A stretch of 16,148 nt of DNA from Pseudomonadota bacterium (GTDB lineage Bacteria; Pseudomonadota; Gammaproteobacteria; Burkholderiales; Burkholderiaceae): assembly GCA_021778935.1 (NCBI GenBank), contig JAJYBQ010000024.1, positions 1 through 16,148 of the forward strand. The letters are read 5' to 3'. The notes below the pieces were generated by a model. The model was given only the letters and a program-made list of their open reading frames with translations. It was not told where the DNA came from and ran no database searches. Shown here in pieces: positions 7,267-14,800 of this stretch (positions within the stretch are counted from its first letter, which is position 1; every line of letters begins with the position of its first letter). A program made the position numbers and the translations under genes.

Positions 7267-8043
7267 GTGAAGTCGTCGCGGCTGCGCATCGCGACCTACA
7301 ACATCCATAAGGGCGTGAGCTCGTTCCGCCGCCGCTCCCGGCTGAACGAGCTGCGTCTGGCCTTGCATCGGATCGACGCCGACATCGTGTTCCTGCAGGA
7401 GGTACAGGAGCGCAGTGACCGCGGATCGCCCCCCCAGCTCGATGTCCTGGCGTCGAGCGGGTACCCATATCAGGCATATGGGGTCAATGCCGTGTACTCG
7501 CAGGGACACCACGGCAATGCGATCCTCTCACGTCTTCCCATCGAGCACTTTGTAAACCACGACATCTCGGACCATGTCCTGGAGCGGCGCGGGGTGCTGC
7601 ACGCGGTAGCCGGGGGTCCGGGCATTCCGGCGGGCGGCATCCATTTGCTGTGCGCTCACCTCGGATTGATCCAGGCCAGCCGGCTGCGACAGGCGGACTG
7701 GCTTGCCGGTTTCATCGAACGGGAGATTCCCGCCGACGCGCCGCTCATCCTGGCGGGCGACTTCAACGACTGGCGGCGGCGGGTCGATGAGCGCTTGCGC
7801 GCCCGCCTGGGCCTGCAGGAGGCGGCGGAGGTGATATCCCCATCCGCGTGGTCGGAGCGGATACTGCCGCCCCATCGGCAGCCGCGCGTAGCCCGGACGT
7901 TTCCGAGTTTCTCGCCGTGGCTCACCCTCGACCGGATCTATGTGCGCGGCTTCCGGACCCTTGCCGCACGCGTGCCCCGCGGAGTCTCGTGGGCGCGGTG
8001 CTCGGATCACGCGCCGCTGATCGCGGAACTGGAGTCGTCGTGA
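7267..8043 (+). CDS. YbhP-like endonuclease/exonuclease/phosphatase (EEP) family protein
   Basis: A 258-residue metal-dependent hydrolase of the DNase I/EEP fold. The active-site landmarks are all present: Asn12 in ATYNIHKG, Glu45 in FLQEVQ, His131 in AHLG, Asp165-Asn167 in AGDFND, and Asp247-His248 in CSDHAPL. The substrate cannot be read from sequence; relatives cut DNA, RNA or phosphoinositides. It resembles E. coli YbhP, whose gene also sits directly beside clsB (ybhO), which hints at a lipid or phosphodiester substrate, though that is inference. The start is GTG 7267, 19 nt after aspS and with no clear ribosome-binding site, so coupling to aspS is likely. The stop overlaps the start of clsB by 4 nt (GTGA). 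There is no signal peptide, so it is likely cytoplasmic. Confidence 0.92.
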   Translation: MKSSRLRIATYNIHKGVSSFRRRSRLNELRLALHRIDADIVFLQEVQERSDRGSPPQLDVLASSGYPYQAYGVNAVYSQGHHGNAILSRLPIEHFVNHDISDHVLERRGVLHAVAGGPGIPAGGIHLLCAHLGLIQASRLRQADWLAGFIEREIPADAPLILAGDFNDWRRRVDERLRARLGLQEAAEVISPSAWSERILPPHRQPRVARTFPSFSPWLTLDRIYVRGFRTLAARVPRGVSWARCSDHAPLIAELESS

Positions 8044-9287
8044 ACCGGGTTTTGCCTCGACGCCCCCCTTCCAGTCTGGTCGCCGCAGTGCTGGAGGGGA
8101 GGTTCGAACCCTTGGCGAAGCCGCGGTTGCGCGACGGCAACCGCTTGCGCCTGTTCGCCTCGGCGCGCCCGTATTTCGAGGTGCTGCTCGAGGCGATCGA
8201 GCATGCACGGCATTCCGTGCATCTCGAGACCTACATCTTCGCCGACGATCGGACCGGCAACCGCGTGATCGACGCACTGATAGCCGTGGCCGCGCGGGGC
8301 GTGCAGGTTCACGTCCTGATCGATGGGTATGGCGGTGGAGAATTCGGCCAGCGACTCGTCGGCCGCCTTGGGCCGCTGGGAATCGCGGTGCGGATCTATC
8401 GGCCGGCGTACTGGTGGCGTCCCCGCCGTCACATGTTCCGGCGTTTGCACCGCAAGATCGTGGTGATCGACGATCGCATTGCCTATGTCGGGGGAATCAA
8501 TGTCAACGATGATCCCGAGCGCGACGAACTCGACGGCGATCGCATCGGTCCGCGCCTCGACATCGCGGTCCAGTGCGAGGGGCCGATCGTCGCGGCGATC
8601 GCGCATGCCGTGCATCGCCTGTGGTGGTCGATCGGGGTGGCCAACCTGCGCGAGATTTCCGGGCCGCCGCCGCCCCGACCGCGACCCTCGCCTCCCGATG
8701 CGGGTGGCGTGCGCGCTGCGTTCCTGTTGCGCGACAGCCTGCGCAACCGCCACACGATCGAGCGCAGCTACCTGGCTGCCATCCGGTCGGCGCGGCATGA
8801 GATCCTGCTGGCAAACGCCTATTTTTTGCCCGGCCGGCGGTTTCGCCGCGCGCTGATTCGTGCGGCGCGCCGCGGGGTACGCGTGCGCCTGTTGCTGCAA
8901 GGCCGAATCGAGTACCGCATCCAGCATTACGCCCAACGTGCGCTTTACGGTCAGCTCCTCGCTGCGGGGATCGAGATCTTCGAGTATCGGGACAGCTATC
9001 TGCATGCGAAGGTTGCGGTGGTCGATGGCGACTGGGCAACCGTCGGCTCGAGCAACATCGATCCGTTGAGCCTGTTGCTGGCGCGCGAGGCCAATGTGCT
9101 CGTGCGCGACGGCGCATTTGCGGAATCCCTACGCAACCTGCTCGAAGGGGCCATCCAGACCGGATCGCACCAGTTGCATGCATTGTTGTTTTCAAGGCGT
9201 TCGTGGGGCGAGCGTGTGCTCGACTGGGTCACCTACGGCATTGTGCGCGTGGCGACGATCCTGCTCGCGCGCGGCAACAACTACTGA
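8040..9287 (+). CDS. clsB: Cardiolipin synthase B (phospholipase D family)
   Basis: ClsB-type enzymes make cardiolipin at the inner membrane by phosphatidyl transfer, using a phospholipase D active site. The 415-residue protein has two HKD motifs: His137-Lys139-Asp144 in HRKIVVIDDRIAYVGGIN and His322-Lys324-Asp329 in HAKVAVVDGDWATVGSSN. Both have all catalytic residues. The length, the absence of N-terminal transmembrane helices and the YbhP-like partner fit ClsB (YbhO) better than ClsA. A hydrophobic or amphipathic end (WVTYGIVRVATILLAR) may touch the membrane. I chose GTG 8040: GGAG at 8031-8034 lies 5 nt upstream, and the start overlaps the previous stop as GTGA. The frame is open further upstream, but only inside the EEP gene. 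No ybhN homologue follows; the next gene converges from the other strand. Confidence 0.94.
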   Translation: MNRVLPRRPPSSLVAAVLEGRFEPLAKPRLRDGNRLRLFASARPYFEVLLEAIEHARHSVHLETYIFADDRTGNRVIDALIAVAARGVQVHVLIDGYGGGEFGQRLVGRLGPLGIAVRIYRPAYWWRPRRHMFRRLHRKIVVIDDRIAYVGGINVNDDPERDELDGDRIGPRLDIAVQCEGPIVAAIAHAVHRLWWSIGVANLREISGPPPPRPRPSPPDAGGVRAAFLLRDSLRNRHTIERSYLAAIRSARHEILLANAYFLPGRRFRRALIRAARRGVRVRLLLQGRIEYRIQHYAQRALYGQLLAAGIEIFEYRDSYLHAKVAVVDGDWATVGSSNIDPLSLLLAREANVLVRDGAFAESLRNLLEGAIQTGSHQLHALLFSRRSWGERVLDWVTYGIVRVATILLARGNNY

Positions 9288-9288
9288 C

Positions 9289-9307
9289 GAGCCGGAAGCC
9301 GGGGCTC
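9289..9307. terminator. Possible hairpin between convergent clsB and GGDEF/EAL genes
   Basis: GAGCC (9289-9293) and GGCTC (9303-9307) can pair around a 9-nt loop, exactly between the two convergent stop codons. It has no T-run on either strand, so it is at best a weak bidirectional terminator. Confidence 0.3.
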
Positions 9308-11528
9308 AGTGCAGCGACCGCCCCTGCTCCGCCAGCAGGACCGAAAGGCCATGCTCGGGCGATGGATGGAAGAACAGGTATCCCTGGGCGACGTCGCAGC
9401 CGACATCCCGCAGGAAGTCGGACTGGACCTGCGTTTCCACTCCCTCCGCGGTGACCAGAAGCCGCAGGCTGCGGCCAATTTCGACGATTGCGCGCACGAC
9501 CGCCGCGGATTCGGCACTGTCGGTGATTCCGCGCACGAACGACTGGTCGATTTTCAGCTTGTCGAATTGCATCCGCTTGAGCGATGCCATGTTGGAGCTT
9601 CCGGTCCCGAAATCGTCGAGCGCGAGGCGTACTCCCATTTCCTTCAGTTGGCGCACGACCGATTCGATGCGTCCCGCGTCCCGCATGAACATGGATTCGG
9701 TGAACTCGAGCTCCAGGCAGTGAGGGGGCAATCCGCTTTGCGCAAGGGTGCTGCCCACGGTCTCCACGATATCGCCCCGTCGCAGCTGCACGGCGGACAG
9801 GTTGACCGCTACCGGAATGTCGCGCCCGTGTTCCTGGCGCCAGCGCTGGGCGCAGCGGCAGGCCTCGCGCAGCACCCATTTCCCAAGCGGGACGATGAGT
9901 CCGCTTTCCTCTGCGACAGGAATGAATTCGCCCGGTGGAATCATGTGTTCCCCGTCCGACGGCCAGCGCAGCAGTGCCTCGATCGACTCCACGCCGCGAT
10001 CGGAGAGCCGGATTTGCGGCTGGAAGTGCAGACGAAATCCACGGTCGGACAGGGCGGCGCGCAGGCGCTGTTCGAGGTCCAGCCGCTTGACCAGCGCCCG
10101 GTTCATCGATTGCGTGAAAAAACGGAAGGTGTCGCGCCCCGCCGCCTTGGCGTGATACATCGCCATGTCGGCGTGGCGCAGCAGCGTGTCGAAGTCGGTG
10201 CCGTCCCCCGGGTACAGGCTGATCCCGATGCTGCTGCCGGTGTGGAATGTGTGTCCATCGATCTGGAACGGTTGGTGCAGCGCGCGCACCAGTTCCTCGG
10301 CCACGGTAGTGACCGCGTCGGCGCTGTGGACCTCCGTCAGGATGGCGACGAATTCGTCTCCGCCCAGTCGGCTCAGAATGTCGGTTTCGCGCAGCAGGTC
10401 GCGCAGCCTGCGGGAAACCTCGGCCAGCAGTGCGTCGCCGACGGAGTGGCCGAAAACGTCGTTGATGTACTTGAAATTGTCGAGATCGACGAAGAGCACC
10501 GCCATCTGCTCGTCGTGCCGTACTGCGTAGGCGGCGGCGTGCTGGAATCGGTCGTACAGCAAAGTGCGATTCGGCAGGCCCGTCAGCTGATCATAGTGTG
10601 CGAGGTGGTCGATGCGCTGCTGCGCCTCTTTCCGTTCCGTGATGTCGGAATAGATTGCGACGTAGTGGACCCCCCCGCTGCGCTCGTTGCGAACACGGGT
10701 GATCGACAGCCATTCGGCGCACAGGTCGCCATTCTTGCGCCGGTTCCAGATCTCGCCTTGCCAGCATCCTTGCTGGGTGAGGGACCGCCAGAACGAGGCA
10801 TAGAACGCCGGGTCCTGGCGCCCCGACGACAGAATCCGTGGGTTGGCGCCGATCACCTCGTCGCTCGCAAACCCGCTGATGCGGGTGAACGCCGGATTGA
10901 CGGCTACGATGGTGCCGGATGCGTCGGAGATGAGCACGCCGATCTGCATCGAATCGTAAACGCTCGCCAGCAGGTGTCGTTGCGCTTCCAGGTTGACGTT
11001 CGTGGCAATCAGGTGCGCGGTGCGCGTTTCGCGCTCCCGGCACAGGCGCACGGCATTGGTGAGGTGCGCCAGCACGGGACGGAACATGCTGGCCAACGGC
11101 AGGCGGGTTTCCGGAATGACCGGCGCGAGCAGCAGCAGCAAGCCCATCCCGTTTAGCGGGAGCGCCAGAAACGAACGGTAACGGGGGAGACCCAGTTCGG
11201 CGAGCAGGGCCGTGCCGTCCTCCTGGCGGATCACGTCGCCCCCCGTCATGGCGGCCGGGATGCGCAGGCACTTTCCCTCCTGCTCGCGCAACCGAAAGTC
11301 GCCGACGACTGCGGCAATGCGACCCTCGTGCGCCATCGATCCATCGGGGGGCGAGGTCAGATCCAGAAATGCCACGCCGACGGGGAATGACGTGTAATAG
11401 AGCAGGCGCTGCAGAACGCGCGCGAGCAACGGCCGCAGTTTGGTCTCGCCGCCGATCGTCAGCAGGAGGTCGTAGAGAACCGGCAGAACATGATCGGTAT
11501 TGACGGCGGCCGGTGCCGCGGTTGCCAT
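9306..11528 (-). CDS. GAF-like/PAS/GGDEF/EAL cyclic-di-GMP turnover protein
   Basis: A 740-residue signalling protein that can make or break the second messenger cyclic di-GMP. Domains in order: a GAF-like N-terminal region (about 10-165, by inference from pattern); a PAS domain (about 185-300, ending in the typical YSDITERKEAQ); a GGDEF domain (about 305-470) with intact RLGGDEF at 387-393 and an inhibitory I-site RETD at 380-383; and an EAL domain (about 480-735) with EALLRW from 517, ELEFTES, DDFGTG at 638-643, KLKID and TAEGVET. Both catalytic sets look complete. No transmembrane segment is evident, so it is likely cytoplasmic. TAGGAA lies 7 nt before ATG 11528. It starts 10 nt after the FIST gene stops, so the two are almost certainly co-transcribed, with FIST a likely sensor partner. 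Confidence 0.95.
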   Translation of the reverse strand: MATAAPAAVNTDHVLPVLYDLLLTIGGETKLRPLLARVLQRLLYYTSFPVGVAFLDLTSPPDGSMAHEGRIAAVVGDFRLREQEGKCLRIPAAMTGGDVIRQEDGTALLAELGLPRYRSFLALPLNGMGLLLLLAPVIPETRLPLASMFRPVLAHLTNAVRLCRERETRTAHLIATNVNLEAQRHLLASVYDSMQIGVLISDASGTIVAVNPAFTRISGFASDEVIGANPRILSSGRQDPAFYASFWRSLTQQGCWQGEIWNRRKNGDLCAEWLSITRVRNERSGGVHYVAIYSDITERKEAQQRIDHLAHYDQLTGLPNRTLLYDRFQHAAAYAVRHDEQMAVLFVDLDNFKYINDVFGHSVGDALLAEVSRRLRDLLRETDILSRLGGDEFVAILTEVHSADAVTTVAEELVRALHQPFQIDGHTFHTGSSIGISLYPGDGTDFDTLLRHADMAMYHAKAAGRDTFRFFTQSMNRALVKRLDLEQRLRAALSDRGFRLHFQPQIRLSDRGVESIEALLRWPSDGEHMIPPGEFIPVAEESGLIVPLGKWVLREACRCAQRWRQEHGRDIPVAVNLSAVQLRRGDIVETVGSTLAQSGLPPHCLELEFTESMFMRDAGRIESVVRQLKEMGVRLALDDFGTGSSNMASLKRMQFDKLKIDQSFVRGITDSAESAAVVRAIVEIGRSLRLLVTAEGVETQVQSDFLRDVGCDVAQGYLFFHPSPEHGLSVLLAEQGRSLH

Positions 11529-11538
11529 GGATCCGTTC

Positions 11539-12687
11539 CTACCAGAGCGCGGCGACGAGCGCAGCGTTGTGGAACAGCGGATATCCCCACAAGGTTGATG
11601 CGCCGATCTCCCCCAGCGACAGGGCGCCCGCGATTTCGCGGCAGTGACTGCGGCGATGCAGCTCGCATAACTCTGATTCGGCCTTCGGCAGGCCGAGATG
11701 CAGGCGGCGCCCGGCGCAGTAGAACAACAGCTTGTTGCGCCCGGTGACGTCGCCGTTCAAGCGCGAGACGCGCTCGACCAGCGCATCCACCGTGTCGTGC
11801 GTGTCGACGGCGGGCCCGTCGAGCAGCGTCAGCATTGAGTGCGGCGGGACCTCCCCCACGCAGCCGATCGATCCGTCTTCATGCAGCGTGGTGGGAATCC
11901 GCACCAGGATGTTGTGGTTTGCGCGGACGATGCCGAACGGCAGGTGGACGGCGTGCCGATAAAAGTTGTCACGGGTGATGGCAACATGGTACTCGGCCTG
12001 CGCCAGTTCGCAGTAGACGTCGAACGCCGGCCGCCAGTCGATGTGCGTGACCCGATTTCCTTCCGTCGTGGTAGCCAGGTAGGTGCGTTCCGGCAGGCGA
12101 TAGCCATGCTCGAGGATGGCGCCATGGTGGTTGCGCAGCAGCAGAAAGAGCGCTCGGCCGCCCAGAAACTGTGCGCGGTCGAATAGGCAGGGCATGGGTT
12201 GGAACGATTCGCTGCCGGCGCTTGCGCCGGCATAGTGCACCCGGTCCGCAAGCTCGAGATAGAGCGCGTCGAGCATGGAACCGATCACCGGCACCATCGC
12301 ATCGAACAGCATGAAGAGTGTGCACTCGTCGTCGACCGCAGCGACTTGCGCGGCGATCTGCGTCCCGATCTGCTCGGCGATGGCAGCCTGCCGCCCATCG
12401 CCCGTGATCGGGTCCGAAAACACCGCGAACGGAGCCTCGTCGAATCGGAACAGCAGGCAACCGGAATCCCGGAATCCCCGTTCGACGACCAGCGCCGGAA
12501 ATACGCCGCCGAAAATCGGAATGTCCACTTCTGCCGCCAGGGATTGCAGCGTTTCCACCCCGGGCGCTTCCGGCTCCGGGAGCAGCGCAAACACCCCCAT
12601 CGCAGGGAATTGCGCCTTCCATACCAGAAAAACAGCCCGGATCGGATCGCGCTCGACTGCGTGGAGATAGCGGACAGCGTTGGGCAT
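11539..12687 (-). CDS. FIST domain sensor protein (FIST N and FIST C)
   Basis: FIST (F-box and intracellular signal transduction) proteins are predicted small-molecule sensors, found in bacteria beside or fused to signalling domains. The 382-residue product has both halves. The N-terminal FIST domain covers about 25-195, with IPIFGGVFPALV and HYAGASAGSESF. FIST C covers about 220-370, ending in the hallmark GALSLGEIG...FHNAALVAAL. No signal peptide or membrane helix is seen, so it is probably cytoplasmic. The ligand is unknown; amino acids were proposed for the family. It lies directly upstream of the GGDEF/EAL gene (10-bp gap), which suggests it feeds a signal into cyclic-di-GMP control. Start ATG 12687 has only a close GGGAA upstream, and MPNAVRYLHAVERDPIRAV fits the family start. 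Confidence 0.92.
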   Translation of the reverse strand: MPNAVRYLHAVERDPIRAVFLVWKAQFPAMGVFALLPEPEAPGVETLQSLAAEVDIPIFGGVFPALVVERGFRDSGCLLFRFDEAPFAVFSDPITGDGRQAAIAEQIGTQIAAQVAAVDDECTLFMLFDAMVPVIGSMLDALYLELADRVHYAGASAGSESFQPMPCLFDRAQFLGGRALFLLLRNHHGAILEHGYRLPERTYLATTTEGNRVTHIDWRPAFDVYCELAQAEYHVAITRDNFYRHAVHLPFGIVRANHNILVRIPTTLHEDGSIGCVGEVPPHSMLTLLDGPAVDTHDTVDALVERVSRLNGDVTGRNKLLFYCAGRRLHLGLPKAESELCELHRRSHCREIAGALSLGEIGASTLWGYPLFHNAALVAALW

Positions 12688-12811
12688 GGTTCCCGGTCGG
12701 TCGAGAGGGCCGATGCCTCCGTGCGGGTGCGCTGCCTTGAATCACCCGCTCGGAAGTTGGCCTGCGGTACGCGCCCGCGGCCCCGTTGCTCGATGGTTCT
12801 CTAACGGGTTC

Positions 12812-12841
12812 ATGGTACCCCCGAACCACCGGGAAAAGCAA
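12812..12841 (-). promoter_or_regulatory. Possible promoter for the FIST-GGDEF/EAL pair
   Basis: On the minus strand, TTGCTT (12841-12836) and TACCAT (12817-12812) are separated by 18 bp, each matching four of six consensus bases. The -10 is about 125 nt before the FIST start. It is the best candidate in the 186-bp gap, but only moderate in quality. Confidence 0.3.
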
Positions 12842-12873
12842 AAGGTTCCGGTATTTCGGCGCCGCTCGGCCGA

Positions 12874-13206
12874 TCAGCCGTACAGGCGCCAGCGCCGGAT
12901 CAGGTAGGTCATCGACGCCAGCGCGGCCATCGTCATGGCGATCACATGGCCCTGCGGGATGTCCGCTCCCCCCGCGAACCATTGCCCGAGCGCCAAGGTG
13001 ATCCACGGGATCGCAGCGCACGCGGCGATCAAGGTCCCGAAGGCGATCTGCCGCTTTTTCTGCGTCCGTTGGGACAGATAGTGGCCCGCGTAGCGCATGG
13101 TGCGCCGCCCCACCAGGGCGAGGGGAAAGGCGGTGCCGGCAACGGCGCCGAGGGCTGCGAATACGGTCAGGTTGGCCAAGTGTTGCATGAGGTCCGATGG
13201 CATCAT
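12874..13206 (-). CDS. Small three-helix membrane protein of unknown function
   Basis: I do not recognise a family. The 110-residue product has three hydrophobic segments at about 11-33, 54-76 and 86-104. A basic loop (GRRTMRYAGHYLSQRTQKKRQ) lies between the first two, and the C-terminus is basic (RRWRLYG). By the positive-inside rule, the loop and C-terminus would face different sides unless the third segment does not cross, so topology is uncertain. The start is supported by AAGGAAGAG just before ATG 13206, 5 nt from GGAAG; a second ATG follows immediately. The frame is open for 42 more codons upstream without a ribosome-binding site. It is on the same strand as FIST and ends 186 bp before it. 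That could mean a shared signalling locus, or just chance. Confidence 0.8.
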   Translation of the reverse strand: MMPSDLMQHLANLTVFAALGAVAGTAFPLALVGRRTMRYAGHYLSQRTQKKRQIAFGTLIAACAAIPWITLALGQWFAGGADIPQGHVIAMTMAALASMTYLIRRWRLYG

Positions 13207-13325
13207 GGTCTCTTCCTTGCGGAACGAACGGAGCGGATGGGTGCGCCCCCGGGTGCCGAGGCGCTGCGGCCCGGCGAGGTCCGAGAAAACAGCCGGCACC
13301 TCACCGTGGGAGAAAGGGTGCCGCA

Positions 13326-13343
13326 TTTGCAAACGCTATGCAA
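13326..13343. promoter_or_regulatory. Palindromic element in the gshA upstream gap
   Basis: TTTGCAAA (13326-13333) is a perfect 8-bp palindrome, and TTGCA (13327-13331) repeats inverted as TGCAA (13339-13343) with 7 bp between. It lies midway in the divergent gap, so it could be an operator for either gene. No regulator is identified. Confidence 0.25.
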
Positions 13344-13477
13344 TCTCATTCCCGCTTCCGATGGCGGGGTGTTGCGTTTTTCGCAGCGGGCGCGTGCTTT
13401 CCTTATGTGGTATTCAGTTTTTCCGGCTTGGGTGGTGTCTCCAGGCGGGAGTCCGATGCCGTTTTCCGACCCTGGAA

Positions 13478-13483
13478 TAGAAT
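13478..13483 (+). promoter_or_regulatory. Possible -10 element for gshA
   Basis: TAGAAT matches five of six -10 bases and lies 33 nt before the gshA TTG start, which suits a short leader. The -35 region (about 13455-13461, GATGCCG) is poor. Confidence 0.3.
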
Positions 13484-13502
13484 CGGGCGGATCCCCTCTC
13501 AC

Positions 13503-13508
13503 AAGGAG
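13503..13508 (+). promoter_or_regulatory. Ribosome-binding site fixing the gshA TTG start
   Basis: AAGGAG lies 8 nt before TTG 13517, an ideal distance. No ATG or GTG near it is in frame, so this site decides the unusual start codon. Confidence 0.85.
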
Positions 13509-13516
13509 TAGTCCCT

Positions 13517-14800
13517 TTGTCCAGCCCTGCTGACCCGGTGGTTGTTGCGGGCCCGGCCCTGGAGTTCGAGCAGCGCGTCCTCGACGCCATGCCGGCGATC
13601 GAGCATTGGTTTCGCCACCAGTGGCATGAGCATACGCCGCCGTTCTACGCTTCCGTGGATCTGCGCAACGCGGGGTTCAAGCTGGCCCCGGTCGATACCA
13701 ACCTGTTTCCAGGCGGATTCAACAACCTGGCCGATGAAGCGCTTCCCTCCGCGGTACAGGCTGCACAGTTCGCGATCGAACGCACCTGCCCCGAGGCGCG
13801 CAAACTGCTGCTGATTCCGGAACGGCATACCCGTAACGTCTACTATCTCCAGAATGTTGCGCGCTTGGCGCGCATTCTCGAATCGGCCGGGCTGGAGGTA
13901 CGGATCGCCAGTCTGGCCGAGGAAATCGTGGCCGAGATCACCGTCGGCCTGCCTGGCGGCGATGCCCTGCGGATTGAGCCCTTGGAGCGCCGCGGGGCGC
14001 GGCTGGGGGTGGCGGGGTTCGATCCGTGCATCGTTCTGCTCAACAATGACCTGTCGGCGGGGACGCCCGCCGTCTTGCGCGGTCTCGATCCTGCGCAGGT
14101 CCTGCTGCCGCCGTTGCACGCCGGGTGGTCGGTGCGTCGGAAGTCGCAGCACTTTGCGTGTTACGACGGGGTTGCGGCGGAATTCGCGCAGCTGGTCGGA
14201 ATCGATCCGTGGGTGGTGAATCCGCTCTTTGCGCGATGCGGGGAGATCGATTTTCACGAGGGTGCGGGGGCCGAGTGCTTGGCCCGACAGGTCGACCGCC
14301 TGCTGACGGCGATCCGGGAGAAGTATCGTGAGCATGGCATCCGGCAGGACCCGTTCGTCATCGTCAAGGCCGATGCCGGAACCTATGGCATGGGAATCAT
14401 GACCGTACGCGATGCCTCGGAAGTCGAATCGCTCAACCGCAAACAGCGCAACAAGATGGCGGTGGTCAAGGAAGGGCTGCGGGTCACCGAAGTGATTGTG
14501 CAAGAGGGGGTGCCCAGTTACGAAACCGTGGCGCAAGGGGTTGCCGAGCCGGTCGTTTACATGATCGACCGCTACGTGGTCGGCGGTTTCCACCGTGTGC
14601 ACCCGGAGCGTGGCGTCGACGAAAACCTCAATGCCCCCGGGATGCATTTCGTCCCCCTGCCGTTCCACGGCAGCTGCAACCTGCCGGATACCCACGCCGC
14701 GCCGGGCGCCTGTGCGCTCAATCGGTTCTACGTGTACGGGGTGATCGGGCGCCTCGCGCTGCTCGCCGCTTCGCGGGAACTGGAGCGGACGGCGGCATGA
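13517..14800 (+). CDS. gshA: Glutamate-cysteine ligase, ferrooxidans/betaproteobacterial type
   Basis: The enzyme joins glutamate and cysteine with ATP, the first step of glutathione synthesis. The 427-residue protein belongs to the GshA family first described from Acidithiobacillus ferrooxidans and common in betaproteobacteria; it is distinct from the E. coli and plant types. Recognisable segments are FYASVDLRNAGFKLAPVDTN (about 43-62), NLFPGGFNN (62-70), PERHTRNVYY (101-110), LLPPLHAGWSVRRKSQHF (196-213) and VKADAGTYGMGIM (283-295), the last a likely nucleotide-binding stretch. It starts at TTG with a strong AAGGAG site. Its stop overlaps the start of gshB as ATGA, so the two are translationally coupled. 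It is the first gene of a run that continues with gshB and a PTS EIIA. Confidence 0.94.
   Translation: MSSPADPVVVAGPALEFEQRVLDAMPAIEHWFRHQWHEHTPPFYASVDLRNAGFKLAPVDTNLFPGGFNNLADEALPSAVQAAQFAIERTCPEARKLLLIPERHTRNVYYLQNVARLARILESAGLEVRIASLAEEIVAEITVGLPGGDALRIEPLERRGARLGVAGFDPCIVLLNNDLSAGTPAVLRGLDPAQVLLPPLHAGWSVRRKSQHFACYDGVAAEFAQLVGIDPWVVNPLFARCGEIDFHEGAGAECLARQVDRLLTAIREKYREHGIRQDPFVIVKADAGTYGMGIMTVRDASEVESLNRKQRNKMAVVKEGLRVTEVIVQEGVPSYETVAQGVAEPVVYMIDRYVVGGFHRVHPERGVDENLNAPGMHFVPLPFHGSCNLPDTHAAPGACALNRFYVYGVIGRLALLAASRELERTAA

Larger units (their letters stand above)
13207..13516. other. 310-bp divergent gap before gshA
   Basis: No gene is seen between the small membrane protein and gshA. The gap holds the membrane-protein ribosome-binding site at 13211-13218, the palindromic element at 13326-13343, a possible gshA -10 at 13478 and the gshA ribosome-binding site. 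The base composition is less GC-rich around 13320-13430, as expected for a promoter region. Confidence 0.6.

Noticed and set aside
9309..11156. 615-residue open frame on the plus strand
   Set aside because: It lies entirely antisense to the GGDEF/EAL gene, has no family resemblance, and is the expected shadow of a GC-rich coding strand.
13499..14695. 398-residue minus-strand open frame
   Set aside because: It is antisense to gshA and has no ribosome-binding site or family motif.
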